Shown one piece after another: positions 45,975 through 54,143 of a stretch of DNA of 64,000 nucleotides. The position numbers and the translations under genes were made by a program. The stretch lies in NCBI GenBank assembly GCA_030867875.1, contig JAOWCC010000019.1, forward strand, positions 36,065,976-36,129,975, given 5' to 3'. Below the pieces are notes generated by a model. It did no database searches and was not told the DNA's origin. It saw only the letters and a program-made list of their open reading frames with translations. The DNA comes from Actinernus sp. WN-2022. Taxonomy: Eukaryota > Cnidaria > Anthozoa > Actiniaria > Actinernidae. Within the stretch, counting starts at the first letter, position 1. The number at the start of each line of letters is the position of its first letter.

Positions 45975-48332
45975 TATCTCAAGTGTATAGTTATTGCATT
46001 TTGAAAAAATAAGTGAATTCTTCCAAATACATTTTTCATTTGAGTTTCATGCAACAGCAGTTGTGTGACCTTTGATGATCCATACCTCATTAAAATGCAT
46101 GGTTACCCGAATTTTTTCTCAGATAATAAAAGTTCTAAGTGGTCTAGAAAAAGCTAGTCTCATTTTGAGAAATGAAAGTTACTTTTTACATTTAGTAGGC
46201 ACCGACTGAACCTGGGGCATTGGAAGGGGTCCTAACATGGTTTGGTAGAAGTATTATTTGTGGAATGTTAAGTCTGACTATATCTTTACTGTATATTATT
46301 TTTATAGATAGTAGCAACAAGAGCAACCCAAGTGCCGCAGAGAATGACAGTGTTCAGTCTACTAGAGTCATATGTGAAATATGTCATGGCACATTTCCAC
46401 TTTGGGAGTCATGCTTAATATGTCTACAGAATGATGAGTACCAGCAGTCTTTAATCAACGACGCTCAGCTACAATCACAAGCAGCAACACAAGCAAGCAT
46501 GGGACAACCTGCAAGTGAGGAACAACCTGTTGACATTGGCCAGCTGAGGCATCATCGGCTAGCTCGTCTAGGACTTGTTGGTGAGGAGTCCACTGTAGAA
46601 CAGGAAAACTCAAATAGCCCAGGAAAAGATATTTCAGATTTTCAACCTGATATGCCAGAGGCAGAAATTATTACCATCCGTCGCACCCAGATAAGAAAAG
46701 ATCTGATAGAGTATTTCAAAGATCCTAGTATTTTGAATAGAAGAGTAGAATTTCAGATTATAAATGAAAGGGGATTGCCAGAGGCAGGGGTAGGCAGGGT
46801 GTTATTCGTGAAGTTTACAGCGTGTTCTGGAATGAATTTTCAAATTATTTGACAATAGGCGAAAGGGAACGGGTCCCATTTGTCCGGCATGATCACTTTA
46901 TTGAAGAATGGGAGGTAGTTGGTCGCATCTTTGTTAAAGGCTACACATCTGTTAAGTATTTCCCAGTATTCCTTTCAAGGGCATTCATCTGTTTTTGCCT
47001 ATTTGGCACTGTTACTGATGACTTATGTCTGAGTTCTTTTAAGAGGTACCTTTCCCAGTTAGAAGAAGATCTAATTGAAGAAGTTCTGAAAAGTGATGAC
47101 TCTCTTGATCAGGAATTTAAAGATTTCCTTGAGAGGTTTGAATGCAGGTCACTAGTGAAGAGGGAAAGTAAAGATTCTTGTAGAAATTGCAAAGCAAGAA
47201 CTGATACAAAAGCCACATGTAATGCTTGCTGCATGGCAGCCAATTTTAAGGCAGGGTTTGAAGCCATTCAAAGAGTTTCAGTCAGTCTCAGCTGTACTGG
47301 AATTTTATGCTGCTCTTATACCAACACCAAAGAAGGTTATTGATAGTTTATCCAGTAACCCAGTAACTGAACCTGAAAGGAATGTTTTCAAGTACCTGCA
47401 ACGATATGTTAGAGGTCTTGATTCAGCCCAGCTCGTTAAGTTCCTTCGTTTTACAACCGCTTCAGATGTTATGGGAACAAACAAACTTCAAGTGTCCTTT
47501 GTTCAGACAGAGGGCTTCAGCTCTAGGCCGATAGCACACACGTGTGGCCCTCTTTTACAGCTTCCTTCAACTTACAATAATTTTGTGGAATTCAGGGAGG
47601 AATTCACCAACATCCTTAAGCATGACGACTTAGAACTAGACATTGTATAGAACTTTTTCAACTGCTCCCTTCTGGAGATTTACTGTTCAACCAGGTTTGG
47701 GCAGGGCTAAGTTACTGCATACAGAGCACTTTAGAAGCTGATTATTATGAAACTTAGTTGTGTTTCAATCATAACTGTTGACATGTTGATTTACCGTTGC
47801 TCACTGATGTTATTGTTACTTTTTCATGTTGGTTAGTTTTATTATCAGAAGTAACGGATAGCATGCTGTGTTATGTTAGTGAACCTGATTAGCATCCCAC
47901 TATTTCAGTAAGGCTGAGATTGTGGCTAATTTCATCATTATTTTTTAGGCATGTCAGTACTCTGACAGGGACAGTACAGAATATACAGTTTATGTAATTT
48001 GTAGTTGGTGTTTGGAAGAGAGTTATTGTTATTAAAACAAGTTCACGTTTACTTTTCCTTGATTTTGCTTTGTTCTGTGTGGCCGTTAGTAGAGGTTCTT
48101 CTAAGGGATCCAGCAGTAAACCAGTAGCTGTGTCTTATAATGGCTAACTGTGGCCTTTCCCAAACCCCATTGCGGCCGGAGCGTGTACGTACGGCTTCTG
48201 ACAATTGTATGAGTCACTTCCGTGAATATAAACCTGACATGAGTAGGCTCAAAGATTCCTATATTCAGTATGGGTGGGTTCTCATTTCTCTTGCCCTGCT
48301 GGCACAACAATCCTAGGTGATGAAGTGCGAAG

Positions 48333-49490
48333 TCACGCATCAGCAATGTCCAAAATAGTTTTGTAAAGTTTTAGTGCTTCTTCACAGGTATTTGGCATAT
48401 TCAACTGTGTGTTTGCCATAACATATTCACAGTACTCTAGTTCCACACTCTTCTCTTCGACATATGTCAAATTTACCCGGAGAGATTGCACTTCATAAAG
48501 AGAAACTTCGCTAAGTAAATTGTCTTGGCCACCATGAAGTTCTGGAAGTAGAAAGAGCTCATTTGGTCTGCCACCAACAGTGCCATGTCTAGAAGGTCTG
48601 ATCCGATGCGTGTTCCAGTGATCTTTAACTACATTTAAATCTTCTTGAATGATCTGGTTAAAACAGAACCACAGGCACTCCTGTTGGAGCTGATTGCCTG
48701 GGTTGAATATGTCTTGCGCCACCAAGTTTTTGAAAAAGTCGATCCACCAGCTAGATCTGTTCCTTCGGAAAAACGACCACCATCCCTCGATTCGTTGATT
48801 AGCAAGCGATGTGCCATATTTATGTGCATCGGTATTTTGTTTCAGTGTACACTGCATAGCCGCCATGACACCATTTTCGGTTCCACAGTCTGTGCGCAGT
48901 TTAACTGGGCATCCACCTATTTCTGACACAGTGTCAAGGTAGAAATTAGCAATGATGTCTGGGTGATTGTTTGACTTGGTGACTTCGAGCCACATTATTC
49001 TCCTGCTCCAGCCATCAATACAGCCGTGGATGGGAAATCCATAGGGTTTTAATTTGTCGTACCCGTCTACGTGCCATGTATGGTTTGGACCTGGAGAACA
49101 GTATCTTCGTCTTTGTAGCCGACGTGACTTCCGCTGTTCACAGCCCTCTGGGTCAAGCTCTCTCAGTAGTTTTTCAACAACGTGCCTAGGTACTTGAATG
49201 CCCTGTAAGCGGAGAGTATGCCACATGCTCCTGTAGCCGCTGCTGCAGCCAGGGCCATTAAGCTCCCTCAGAATTCTATCACGTACCAGGTCCATATCGA
49301 AAGATGGCGTCCTTCTTCGTAGCTCATATTCTCTCAGTCTGTTCTTAAGTGTCCTGATGCTCATGGTTGTCTGGTGAAATTTCTCTAAACATTTCACGAT
49401 TGCATGATATTCGTATCCCTGTCTGAAGTAATAGGTAATAATTTCCTTCTCGCCGCCCGTAGGGATGAGATTCCCAGGTGCTGAAGCCAT
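48333..49490 (-). CDS. Integrase-type DDE transposase of element D (uninterrupted)
   Basis: 385 codons from ATG 49490 (MASAPGNLIPTGGEKEII). The N-terminal 60 residues look like a helix-turn-helix (IITYYFRQGYEYHAIVKCLE; TTMSIRTLKNRLREY). A basic linker (EQRKSRRLQRRRY) leads to an integrase-like core: GPNHTWHVDGYDKL with Asp142, LRTDCGTENG with Asp201, and NQRIEGWW with Glu235, all three catalytic residues present. The C-terminal part has ECLWFCFNQIIQEDL and HGTVGGRPNELF. The same frame is open upstream through the terminal minisatellite to 49775, and another ATG (49536, MFCQ) in the terminal repeat opens a different 63-codon frame; I chose 49490 because the recognisable protein starts there. 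It is convergent with the HECT gene. Role: cutting and joining the element's ends in the nucleus. Confidence 0.9.
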   Translation of the reverse strand: MASAPGNLIPTGGEKEIITYYFRQGYEYHAIVKCLEKFHQTTMSIRTLKNRLREYELRRRTPSFDMDLVRDRILRELNGPGCSSGYRSMWHTLRLQGIQVPRHVVEKLLRELDPEGCEQRKSRRLQRRRYCSPGPNHTWHVDGYDKLKPYGFPIHGCIDGWSRRIMWLEVTKSNNHPDIIANFYLDTVSEIGGCPVKLRTDCGTENGVMAAMQCTLKQNTDAHKYGTSLANQRIEGWWSFFRRNRSSWWIDFFKNLVAQDIFNPGNQLQQECLWFCFNQIIQEDLNVVKDHWNTHRIRPSRHGTVGGRPNELFLLPELHGGQDNLLSEVSLYEVQSLRVNLTYVEEKSVELEYCEYVMANTQLNMPNTCEEALKLYKTILDIADA

Positions 49491-49574
49491 CTTCCAAAAG
49501 GCATTCAAAGATGGCATCAAATGTCTGACAAAACATGGCGGACGAACGTGATCGCGTGCCTTGTCCGAGCTGTT

Positions 49575-49756
49575 CCCCAGTCTCCCGAAATTTTGTTTTG
49601 CCTTGGAATATTTTGTTTTGCCTCGGAATTTAGTTTTTCCTCGAAATCTTTTGTTTTGCCTTGGAATATTTTGTTTTGCCTTGAAATATTTTGTTTTGTC
49701 TCGGAAGATTTTTCTGGCAGAGTATTGTTTTGATTTTAAGTTTTGTTTTGCGCTTG
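49575..49756 (-). repeat. Right tandem-repeat terminus of element D
   Basis: About 7-8 units of ttttgttttgccttggaata type, the inverse of 44215-44480. Read on the minus strand in the transposase frame it is open and encodes repeated KQNK.F.GKTKYSKA-like peptides. Confidence 0.92.
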
Positions 49757-50463
49757 TGGGCCACCGTACTTTCACTTACGTGGTAATGGGTCAGGAAAGG
49801 CCACACATACACGATTTCACTCAAACCTTTTTTGAGGTTCATAAGCTATCAAAATTGCAAAAGGGTGATAGGCACTTTAAGACTTGTTTTTTAATTTTTA
49901 ATTATTATTTTTTCTTTATCATATCATATTATATTTAAAGTAAGGCACACATTGATAATCATTTTTAAATTGTTTCTGTACATAAGTGTTTTTATCCTGT
50001 CAAAATATTCATATTATTATTATAATAATATTATTATTATTATATACCATACCGTAAAATTCCGAAAATAAGCCCTGGGGCTTATATTTTTCAACGCACC
50101 TTTTTGAGGGGCTTATATTCGGCAGGGGCTTCTATACGGAGGGGCTTACTATAGGAGTGAATTTTGCGTTTAGAAATCAGCTGGGCTTATAATTGGAGGG
50201 AAATTTGTGTCTGCAATTTTTCAATGTGCAAAATGATAATATTGGGGCGTTAACTAGAAATTCGTGACAACTTACGGTATGGTAATCCCTCTGAACATGC
50301 CAACTTGTAACACAACAACAATAAACTTTATTGAAAATGAAATATAATAGTAACTCAAAGTTAACAGAAAATAAATAAGTAAATGGAAATCTAACAGGTA
50401 AAGTATGTGCTTCAGTCTCGTACATATAGCGTACGGTATGTGTGATGATGCGTGATGTGAAAT

Positions 50464-51865
50464 TTACGATCTTTCTTCATCAGTTTCCTCTGCGTCAGTG
50501 GCTACAAGATCTCCCTCATCTGAGTCATCGTCGTCGGTGGAAGTGTCCAGGTAGAATTCTTCATCCGCTTCTGGCATGACATACTCGCTGATGCTCTCGA
50601 TGTGAACTAACGCATTCTCACTCCCATCTTCCATGACATTAATGCCACATTTCTTGAATGAGCGCTTCACCATTTCCTTGTTGGAGCAAACTTCATCCCA
50701 TGCATTTCCAACCCATACTGTCAACAGTAGTACCCTTCGCTCTGACGCTGACAACTTGCCTTCCACGTACAGAGTGAGATTGTCCTGGAGGTGTTTCTCA
50801 AATTGGATCTTGACTGCATTTTTGAAGGGCTTGTTGACAGACACATCTAAGGGTTGTACTGGACTAGTACATCCTGGAGGAACGTTTATTAGCAGCGTTT
50901 TCTTTTTCTGCAGGAGCTGTTTCACTGCATCTGTCTGCTGAGCACGATGGACTAAAATGGACTAAAATCTTTCCAGACGAATTAGCTTGTGGGGGATTTG
51001 TGAACACGTTTCCCCACTCGTGTTCCACCCGAGCTTTCATGACGTTTTCATCGCACCACGCCTTGGGCTGGAACATCACATTCACTCTCCGATCCCAGCC
51101 TTTCTTTTCATTTGGTACAATCCTTTTTCCTTTACCACGAAAGATGATCGTAGGCCTCACCCGCGGAACTCCATCAGCGAAGATTGTGAGCTGTACTGTG
51201 CATTGCCGTTTATCTAAACCTGAAGAGCCGCTCGCACACCAGACCTCCTTCGCCCCAGTTGCGTCATAGGTCTTACCGTCATCGAGTACGAATGGAAGCG
51301 TAGTCTGGTCCATGTTTGCGATGTCACAATCTTCATACTTTTCCCTTGTCCTCTCGCGCAAGAGTTTTGCATGGAACTTTGTAATTGCGGGTCTCAGTTG
51401 CTCAGGAGCTTTCTGGGCGGTGTGTGTTTTCCTGCGAAGAGCTACACCATATCTTCGAGAAAACGCAGAAAACCAGCGATCTGATGCTTTGAAGCTGTTT
51501 GCTTTCTCTGGATGTTGTTCTTTCAACAACTGTTTCACACGAGTATTGAACCACCATCGCTTCACGATTTTACCCTCCTTGCGCATAGTATTGAATTCCT
51601 CATGTAACTTCCTTTCTATGGAAGGAAAAAGAGCCTTGCGACCACGACCGCTTGCTTTGCTGAGGGGCTTTTGTTTCCTGATTTTCTCTTCGGCTCTTAC
51701 CCACATGCGTACCAATTTCTTGTCAATTTTAAAGTTTCTTCCCGTCAGATTTACTTTTTTTCCATTTCGGAAAAACCAGCTGACAACATTTAACTTAAAC
51801 TCTCGACTATAAGCTTTCCTAGCAGATTTGCGCTCTGAATCTGTATTTTTCTCGTTGGAAGCCAT
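50464..51865 (-). pseudogene. Pogo/Tigger-type transposase (broken at second catalytic motif)
   Basis: From ATG 51865 (MASNEKNTDSERKSARKAY). A first helix-turn-helix domain (YSREFKLNVVSWFFRNGKKV, NLTGRNFKIDKKLVRMW) is followed by a CENP-B-like second domain (RRKALFPSIERKLHEEF-like; KASDRWFSAFSRRYGVALRR). The DDE_1 core has ANMDQTTLPFVLDD (first Asp), CTVQLTIFADGVPRVRPTII and VNPPQANSSGKILV. There a 10-bp tandem duplication (atggactaaa, 50946-50966) shifts the frame, and even after it the usual Asp-x-His part reads only HRAQQTDAV. The rest continues: PPGCTSPVQPLDVSVNKPFK (third motif; Asp in QPLDV). An acidic tail ends at 50464. The family cuts and pastes at TA. Confidence 0.9.
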
Positions 51866-52072
51866 GCTTTCACCAAACAACAACAATGATCCGTGTAAGT
51901 TGAAGTCAGCTCACAGATGCAAGTTTTGAGGCAAGGCTCGTCTTAGCCAATCACGTACGACCGTTCTCACGGTGTGACATCAGTGGAGATATTTTTAGCA
52001 GCAGTTCTGAAATTGTACAACACGCACGCCAGCAAAATTCAACGATTCAAAAGGTAACCCATCAGCTAAAGA

Positions 52073-52474
52073 ATGACATCGGTACGATTTGGAAGCATCA
52101 CTTCGAGGATTAAAGGTCATCACGTATTTAAACACAACTACAAGGTTGGAGAGGAGTTTTTCTGCTGCTTGGGGCCCGAAAATCCCCACAGTCCCGGTGA
52201 CAATGCTATTGCAGTGAAGACAAAAGTTGAAGGTACCGACAAGGAAGAAGCTGTTGTTGGCCATATTCCCGAACCTCTGGCACAGATTTTAGGTCCCATG
52301 CTTAAAGACGAAACAATACATTCTATCAATGCAAAGATAAGAGGTGAAAAGCGAGGAGCACCAGAGGGAGTTTCGGTTCAGGGCGGCGGGATCGAACTTC
52401 CTTGTAAATACTATGTCTATGGACCGAAGGAATTCAAGGCGAGAGTGAGGAGTGAACTACGTAAAGGACAATAA
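52073..52474 (+). CDS. HIRAN-like domain protein of the pogo-like element
   Basis: 133 codons, ATG 52073. The body FKHNYKVGEEFFCCLGPENP, then NAIAVKT and VVGHIPEPLAQIL match the pattern of HIRAN domains (beta-rich, binds DNA ends or junctions; known from HLTF/Rad5 helicases), here standing alone. The C-terminus is basic. It is intact and lies inside the pogo terminal repeats, divergent from the transposase with about 207 bp between start codons, which is likely a shared promoter. A role in end recognition or recruitment of repair proteins is inference. An immune-type or host gene captured by chance is the alternative. Confidence 0.72.
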   Translation: MTSVRFGSITSRIKGHHVFKHNYKVGEEFFCCLGPENPHSPGDNAIAVKTKVEGTDKEEAVVGHIPEPLAQILGPMLKDETIHSINAKIRGEKRGAPEGVSVQGGGIELPCKYYVYGPKEFKARVRSELRKGQ

Positions 52475-52909
52475 ACTCTGACACTTCTTCCACAGTGGTT
52501 CAGCGTACGGAAACGTTGTTTTATAAATAAAAAAGGCTTGATCATAATTTACGTTGGTTTATTTTGTATTTGGGGGCAATTCCCAATTATAAGCCCCCGG
52601 GGGCTTATATACGGAGGGGCTTAATATAGGCGGCTTTTTCGCGTTAAGAATCTGAGGGGCTTATATTCGGAATTTTACGGTATTTGATCGAATTAAGCGC
52701 CCCGGGTGCTTATTTCGGATTTTGTGGTCAAGGGGGTGCTTAATCGAGGGGGGGGGGGGAGTGCTTAATCAAGAAGAGGCACTTAATTGAGATGAGGCGC
52801 TTATTCGAGGAGGGGATGCTTATTTCAAATTTCGTGTTCAAGGGGGGTGCTTAATTGAGGGGGGGGGGGGGGCTTATTCGAGAGAGGGCGCTTATTCAAT
52901 CAAATACGG

Positions 52910-53129
52910 TATTGCTCCATATTATTATATTATACATATTGCTTTCTTTTTAAACAAAAACATTACTGGCATTATACGTATATTTTTTAAATCTTTATAC
53001 TACCATTTCTTAATAAATTAAAGGATTTATTTAAATATTATCATCCTCATCATAATTATTTATTTGGATGTCAACATATTCTAGTAAATGAAATAGAAAG
53101 ACAACAACTTTAAAAAAGGAAACATTTAC
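52910..53129. other. AT-rich intron part of the element C HECT gene
   Basis: Noncoding, between the MITE and the donor of exon 1. Nothing else was seen. Confidence 0.5.
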
Positions 53130-53877
53130 CTGTGATAGACCTTGCAACAGTTCCTGACTCGGCCTAACGTAGACAGGCTTATTTTTAAAGATACGATGAA
53201 GAATAACGCCATTTATTCCTTGTTGGCCTGGAGCCAAAGCTGGTTTGACAAGTCTGTTGTGCACAGACATTAAACTTTCCACGTGCACATTGCTTGGAAT
53301 TCTCTCTTCGAAGGCCTCCAGGATTGTACACTCCACCTGCACTTCGTTCATGCCTTTCGTAAATCGGCAGGCAGAGAGCACGTGGCCAATCTCCATCAGG
53401 GCAACTCTGGCCCCCTGCCGAGGAACGATGTTGATTGTTGGGCCAGTTAGCAGAACTAGGTCGCACAGAAACGCACTGTTGTCTGGCAATTTTGGCCTGT
53501 TTCTGCTGGATCTGCTACTTCTGCTGTTCCCAATCTGCCTCATATTTGCCATCCTGCGGAAACGCGAATACTCGACTCGTCCGACTCCTGATCCAGACAT
53601 TGCGGCATTTGAAGGGTTTTACCAAGTTCCACTCGAACTGGGGCCGGGAATCGAAGAAGTTATAACTCCGCTGGGTCTCCCGAAAACCCGAGATACTTCA
53701 GCATTTAGAGACCGCGGCTGATCGCGAGAGCTAATTTGATCAGACAGCTCTCTCACGGTGTCAATAAGTTGCTTAATCTCAGATGTAGAATTATCCGCCA
53801 TTTTGAGGTTTGTTGGACTTGTGAAAGTTTCCGCTGACTCTTTGTACCTCGCTGGCTCAGGAAAGGCTCAATCGATA

Positions 53878-54115
53878 TTCTCGAATATAAATCGATATTC
53901 TCGTATAGTGATTTCAATCTCGTATCGTGATTTCTATTTCTCGAATGGTGATTTCTCAATCTCGTATGGTGATTTCAATCTCGAATGGTGATTTCTCAAT
54001 CTCGTATAGTGATTTCTCAATCTCGTATCGTGATTTCTCAATCTCGTATCGTGATGTCCAAATCTCGTATCGTGATTTCCAAATCTCGTATCGTGATTTG
54101 TAACTCATTATACTT
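53878..54115 (-). repeat. Right tandem-repeat terminus of element C
   Basis: About 10 units of gtgatttctcaatctcgtat type, the inverse of the left array. It is shorter than the left array (about 240 against about 420 bp), so copy number differs between the two ends. Confidence 0.93.
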
Positions 54116-54143
54116 TTGTCATATTTGGCTTGCCATAAGCAGA

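Larger units (their letters stand above)
44546..47650 (+). pseudogene. Zinc-ribbon/HECT ubiquitin ligase-like gene of element D
   Basis: ATG 44546 opens a zinc ribbon (MFCQKCG, then FNFCPGCG), a Ser-rich linker and VIITIGITVFSKGTVKPIRG. After a slip near 44855 come CYPDGSEVVNLPGTDERF and YKEDLGSAYNRITFLLC, interrupted by a 43-bp tandem duplication (44979-45065). An acidic tail ends at a GTGAGT donor (45339). The next exon begins at 46308 with a second Cys pair module (VICEICHGTFPLWESCLICL). Then the HECT domain: RRVEFQIINERGLPEAGVG, a slip near 46800, REVYSVFWNEFSNYL, KYFPVFLSRAFICFCLFG, a slip near 47190, and SVSAVLEFYAALIPTPKKV. The catalytic motif RPIAHTCGPLL has Cys at codon 47543-47545. 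Four breaks make this copy non-functional as read. Confidence 0.88.
44202..49768. mobile_element. Integrase/HECT transposon D, complete, 5.6 kb
   Basis: The ends TACGGTGGCCCACAAG(G/C)GCA are inverted and flanked by the 6-bp direct repeat ctttca (44196-44201, 49769-49774). The inverted termini are about 240-350 bp, mostly tandem repeats of an aaaacaaaatattccaaggc type, and reach into gtccgccatgttttgtcag at both ends. Left gene: zinc-ribbon/HECT ligase (+, 44546-47650). Right gene: uninterrupted DDE transposase (-, 49490-48333). A TA-flanked MITE (45695-45974) lies in the HECT intron. D sits inside a TTAA MITE inside the HECT intron of element C. Confidence 0.95.
43810..49876. repeat. TTAA-flanked MITE split by transposon D
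   Basis: The left end AGTGCCTATCACCC (43810) and inverted right end GGGTGATAGGCACT (to 49876) are flanked by TTAA (43806-43809, 49877-49880). The inverted arms extend at least 40 bp (ttttgcaattttgatagctt). Without transposon D (44202-49768 plus one ctttca) the MITE would be about 0.5 kb. The first six bases of the ends match the 18834-19426 MITE (AGTGCC), so both may use the same transposase source. Confidence 0.88.
50052..52680. mobile_element. Pogo-like transposon with transposase and HIRAN-type ORF
   Basis: The inverted ends CCGTAAAATTCCGAA / TTCGGAATTTTACGG are flanked by TA (50050-50051, 52681-52682). Subterminal ggggcttata motifs recur on both sides. Two divergent genes start about 210 bp apart: transposase (-, 51865) and a HIRAN-type protein (+, 52073). 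TA duplication and a CENP-B/pogo-type transposase agree. Confidence 0.9.
50047..52909. repeat. TA MITE split by the pogo-like element
   Basis: The right part (52681-52909) ends AAATACGG followed by TA and carries tttgatcgaattaagcgcc at its left, inverse to ggcgcttattcaatcaaat. It also has G-runs of 11 or more (about 52748 and 52859). The missing first bases of the left end are explained if the pogo element inserted at the TA of CCG-TA-TTTGAT; the left flank of pogo reads TACCA-TA, one change from TACCG-TA. Confidence 0.65.
41985..53801 (-). pseudogene. HECT ubiquitin ligase-like gene of element C, split by nested insertions
   Basis: Exon 1 is 53801-53130: MADNSTSEIKQLIDTVRELS, an in-frame TAA at 53619, then VEYSRFRRMANMRQ and a globular part ending LLQGLSQ at a GTAAAT donor. 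Exon 2 is 43379-43179 and Gln/Ser-rich (QPNQSSQSQPMQHRQALQQN). Exon 3 is from 43057: IVDIDDVYGDIPLSPPDVLL, then the HECT domain (LEIVFINDQGEIEEGRGSGV, REALSIFWREFF, KYFPIALSRAFI). A one-frame slip near 42205 precedes GVFLQLVTGSN and the catalytic PIAHTCGPLL (Cys codon 42093-42095). It stops at 41985. The intron of about 9.8 kb between exons 1 and 2 contains transposon D, its host MITE and the pogo element. The family transfers ubiquitin through that Cys. The N-terminus lacks the zinc ribbon of A, B and D. Confidence 0.8.
35431..54137. mobile_element. Integrase/HECT transposon C, 18.7 kb, with nested insertions
   Basis: The ends are TATGGCAAGCCAAA(C/T)ATGAC in inverted orientation, flanked by the 6-bp direct repeat agcaga (35425-35430 and 54138-54143). 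The inverted termini are about 400-500 bp, largely tandem repeats (left 35479-35870, right 53880-54100), and extend to a shared segment with gagcctttcctgagccagcg next to both start codons. Left gene: integrase-type transposase (+, 35946). Right gene: HECT ligase-like (-, from 53801). Nested within are a TA element (37714-39678), a MULE-type MITE (41144-41342), a TTAA MITE split by transposon D (43810-49876), and a pogo element inside a MITE (50047-52909). Six-base duplications and an integrase-like enzyme fit my recollection of the IS3EU superfamily; that label needs a search. Confidence 0.9.

Noticed and set aside
41985..47650. HECT genes as ordinary host genes interrupted by transposons
   Set aside because: In C and D the genes lie wholly between the defined ends and start next to the terminal repeats, and related copies recur in the same layout. 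For 32663-33758 the host-gene option cannot be excluded.
51312..51812. 166-codon plus-strand ORF
   Set aside because: Exact antisense shadow of the pogo transposase.
35431..54137. Retrovirus-like or Ty3-type element because of the integrase-like core
   Set aside because: No reverse transcriptase, protease, gag or direct long terminal repeats. The termini are inverted and the duplication is 6 bp, so a DNA transposon fits.
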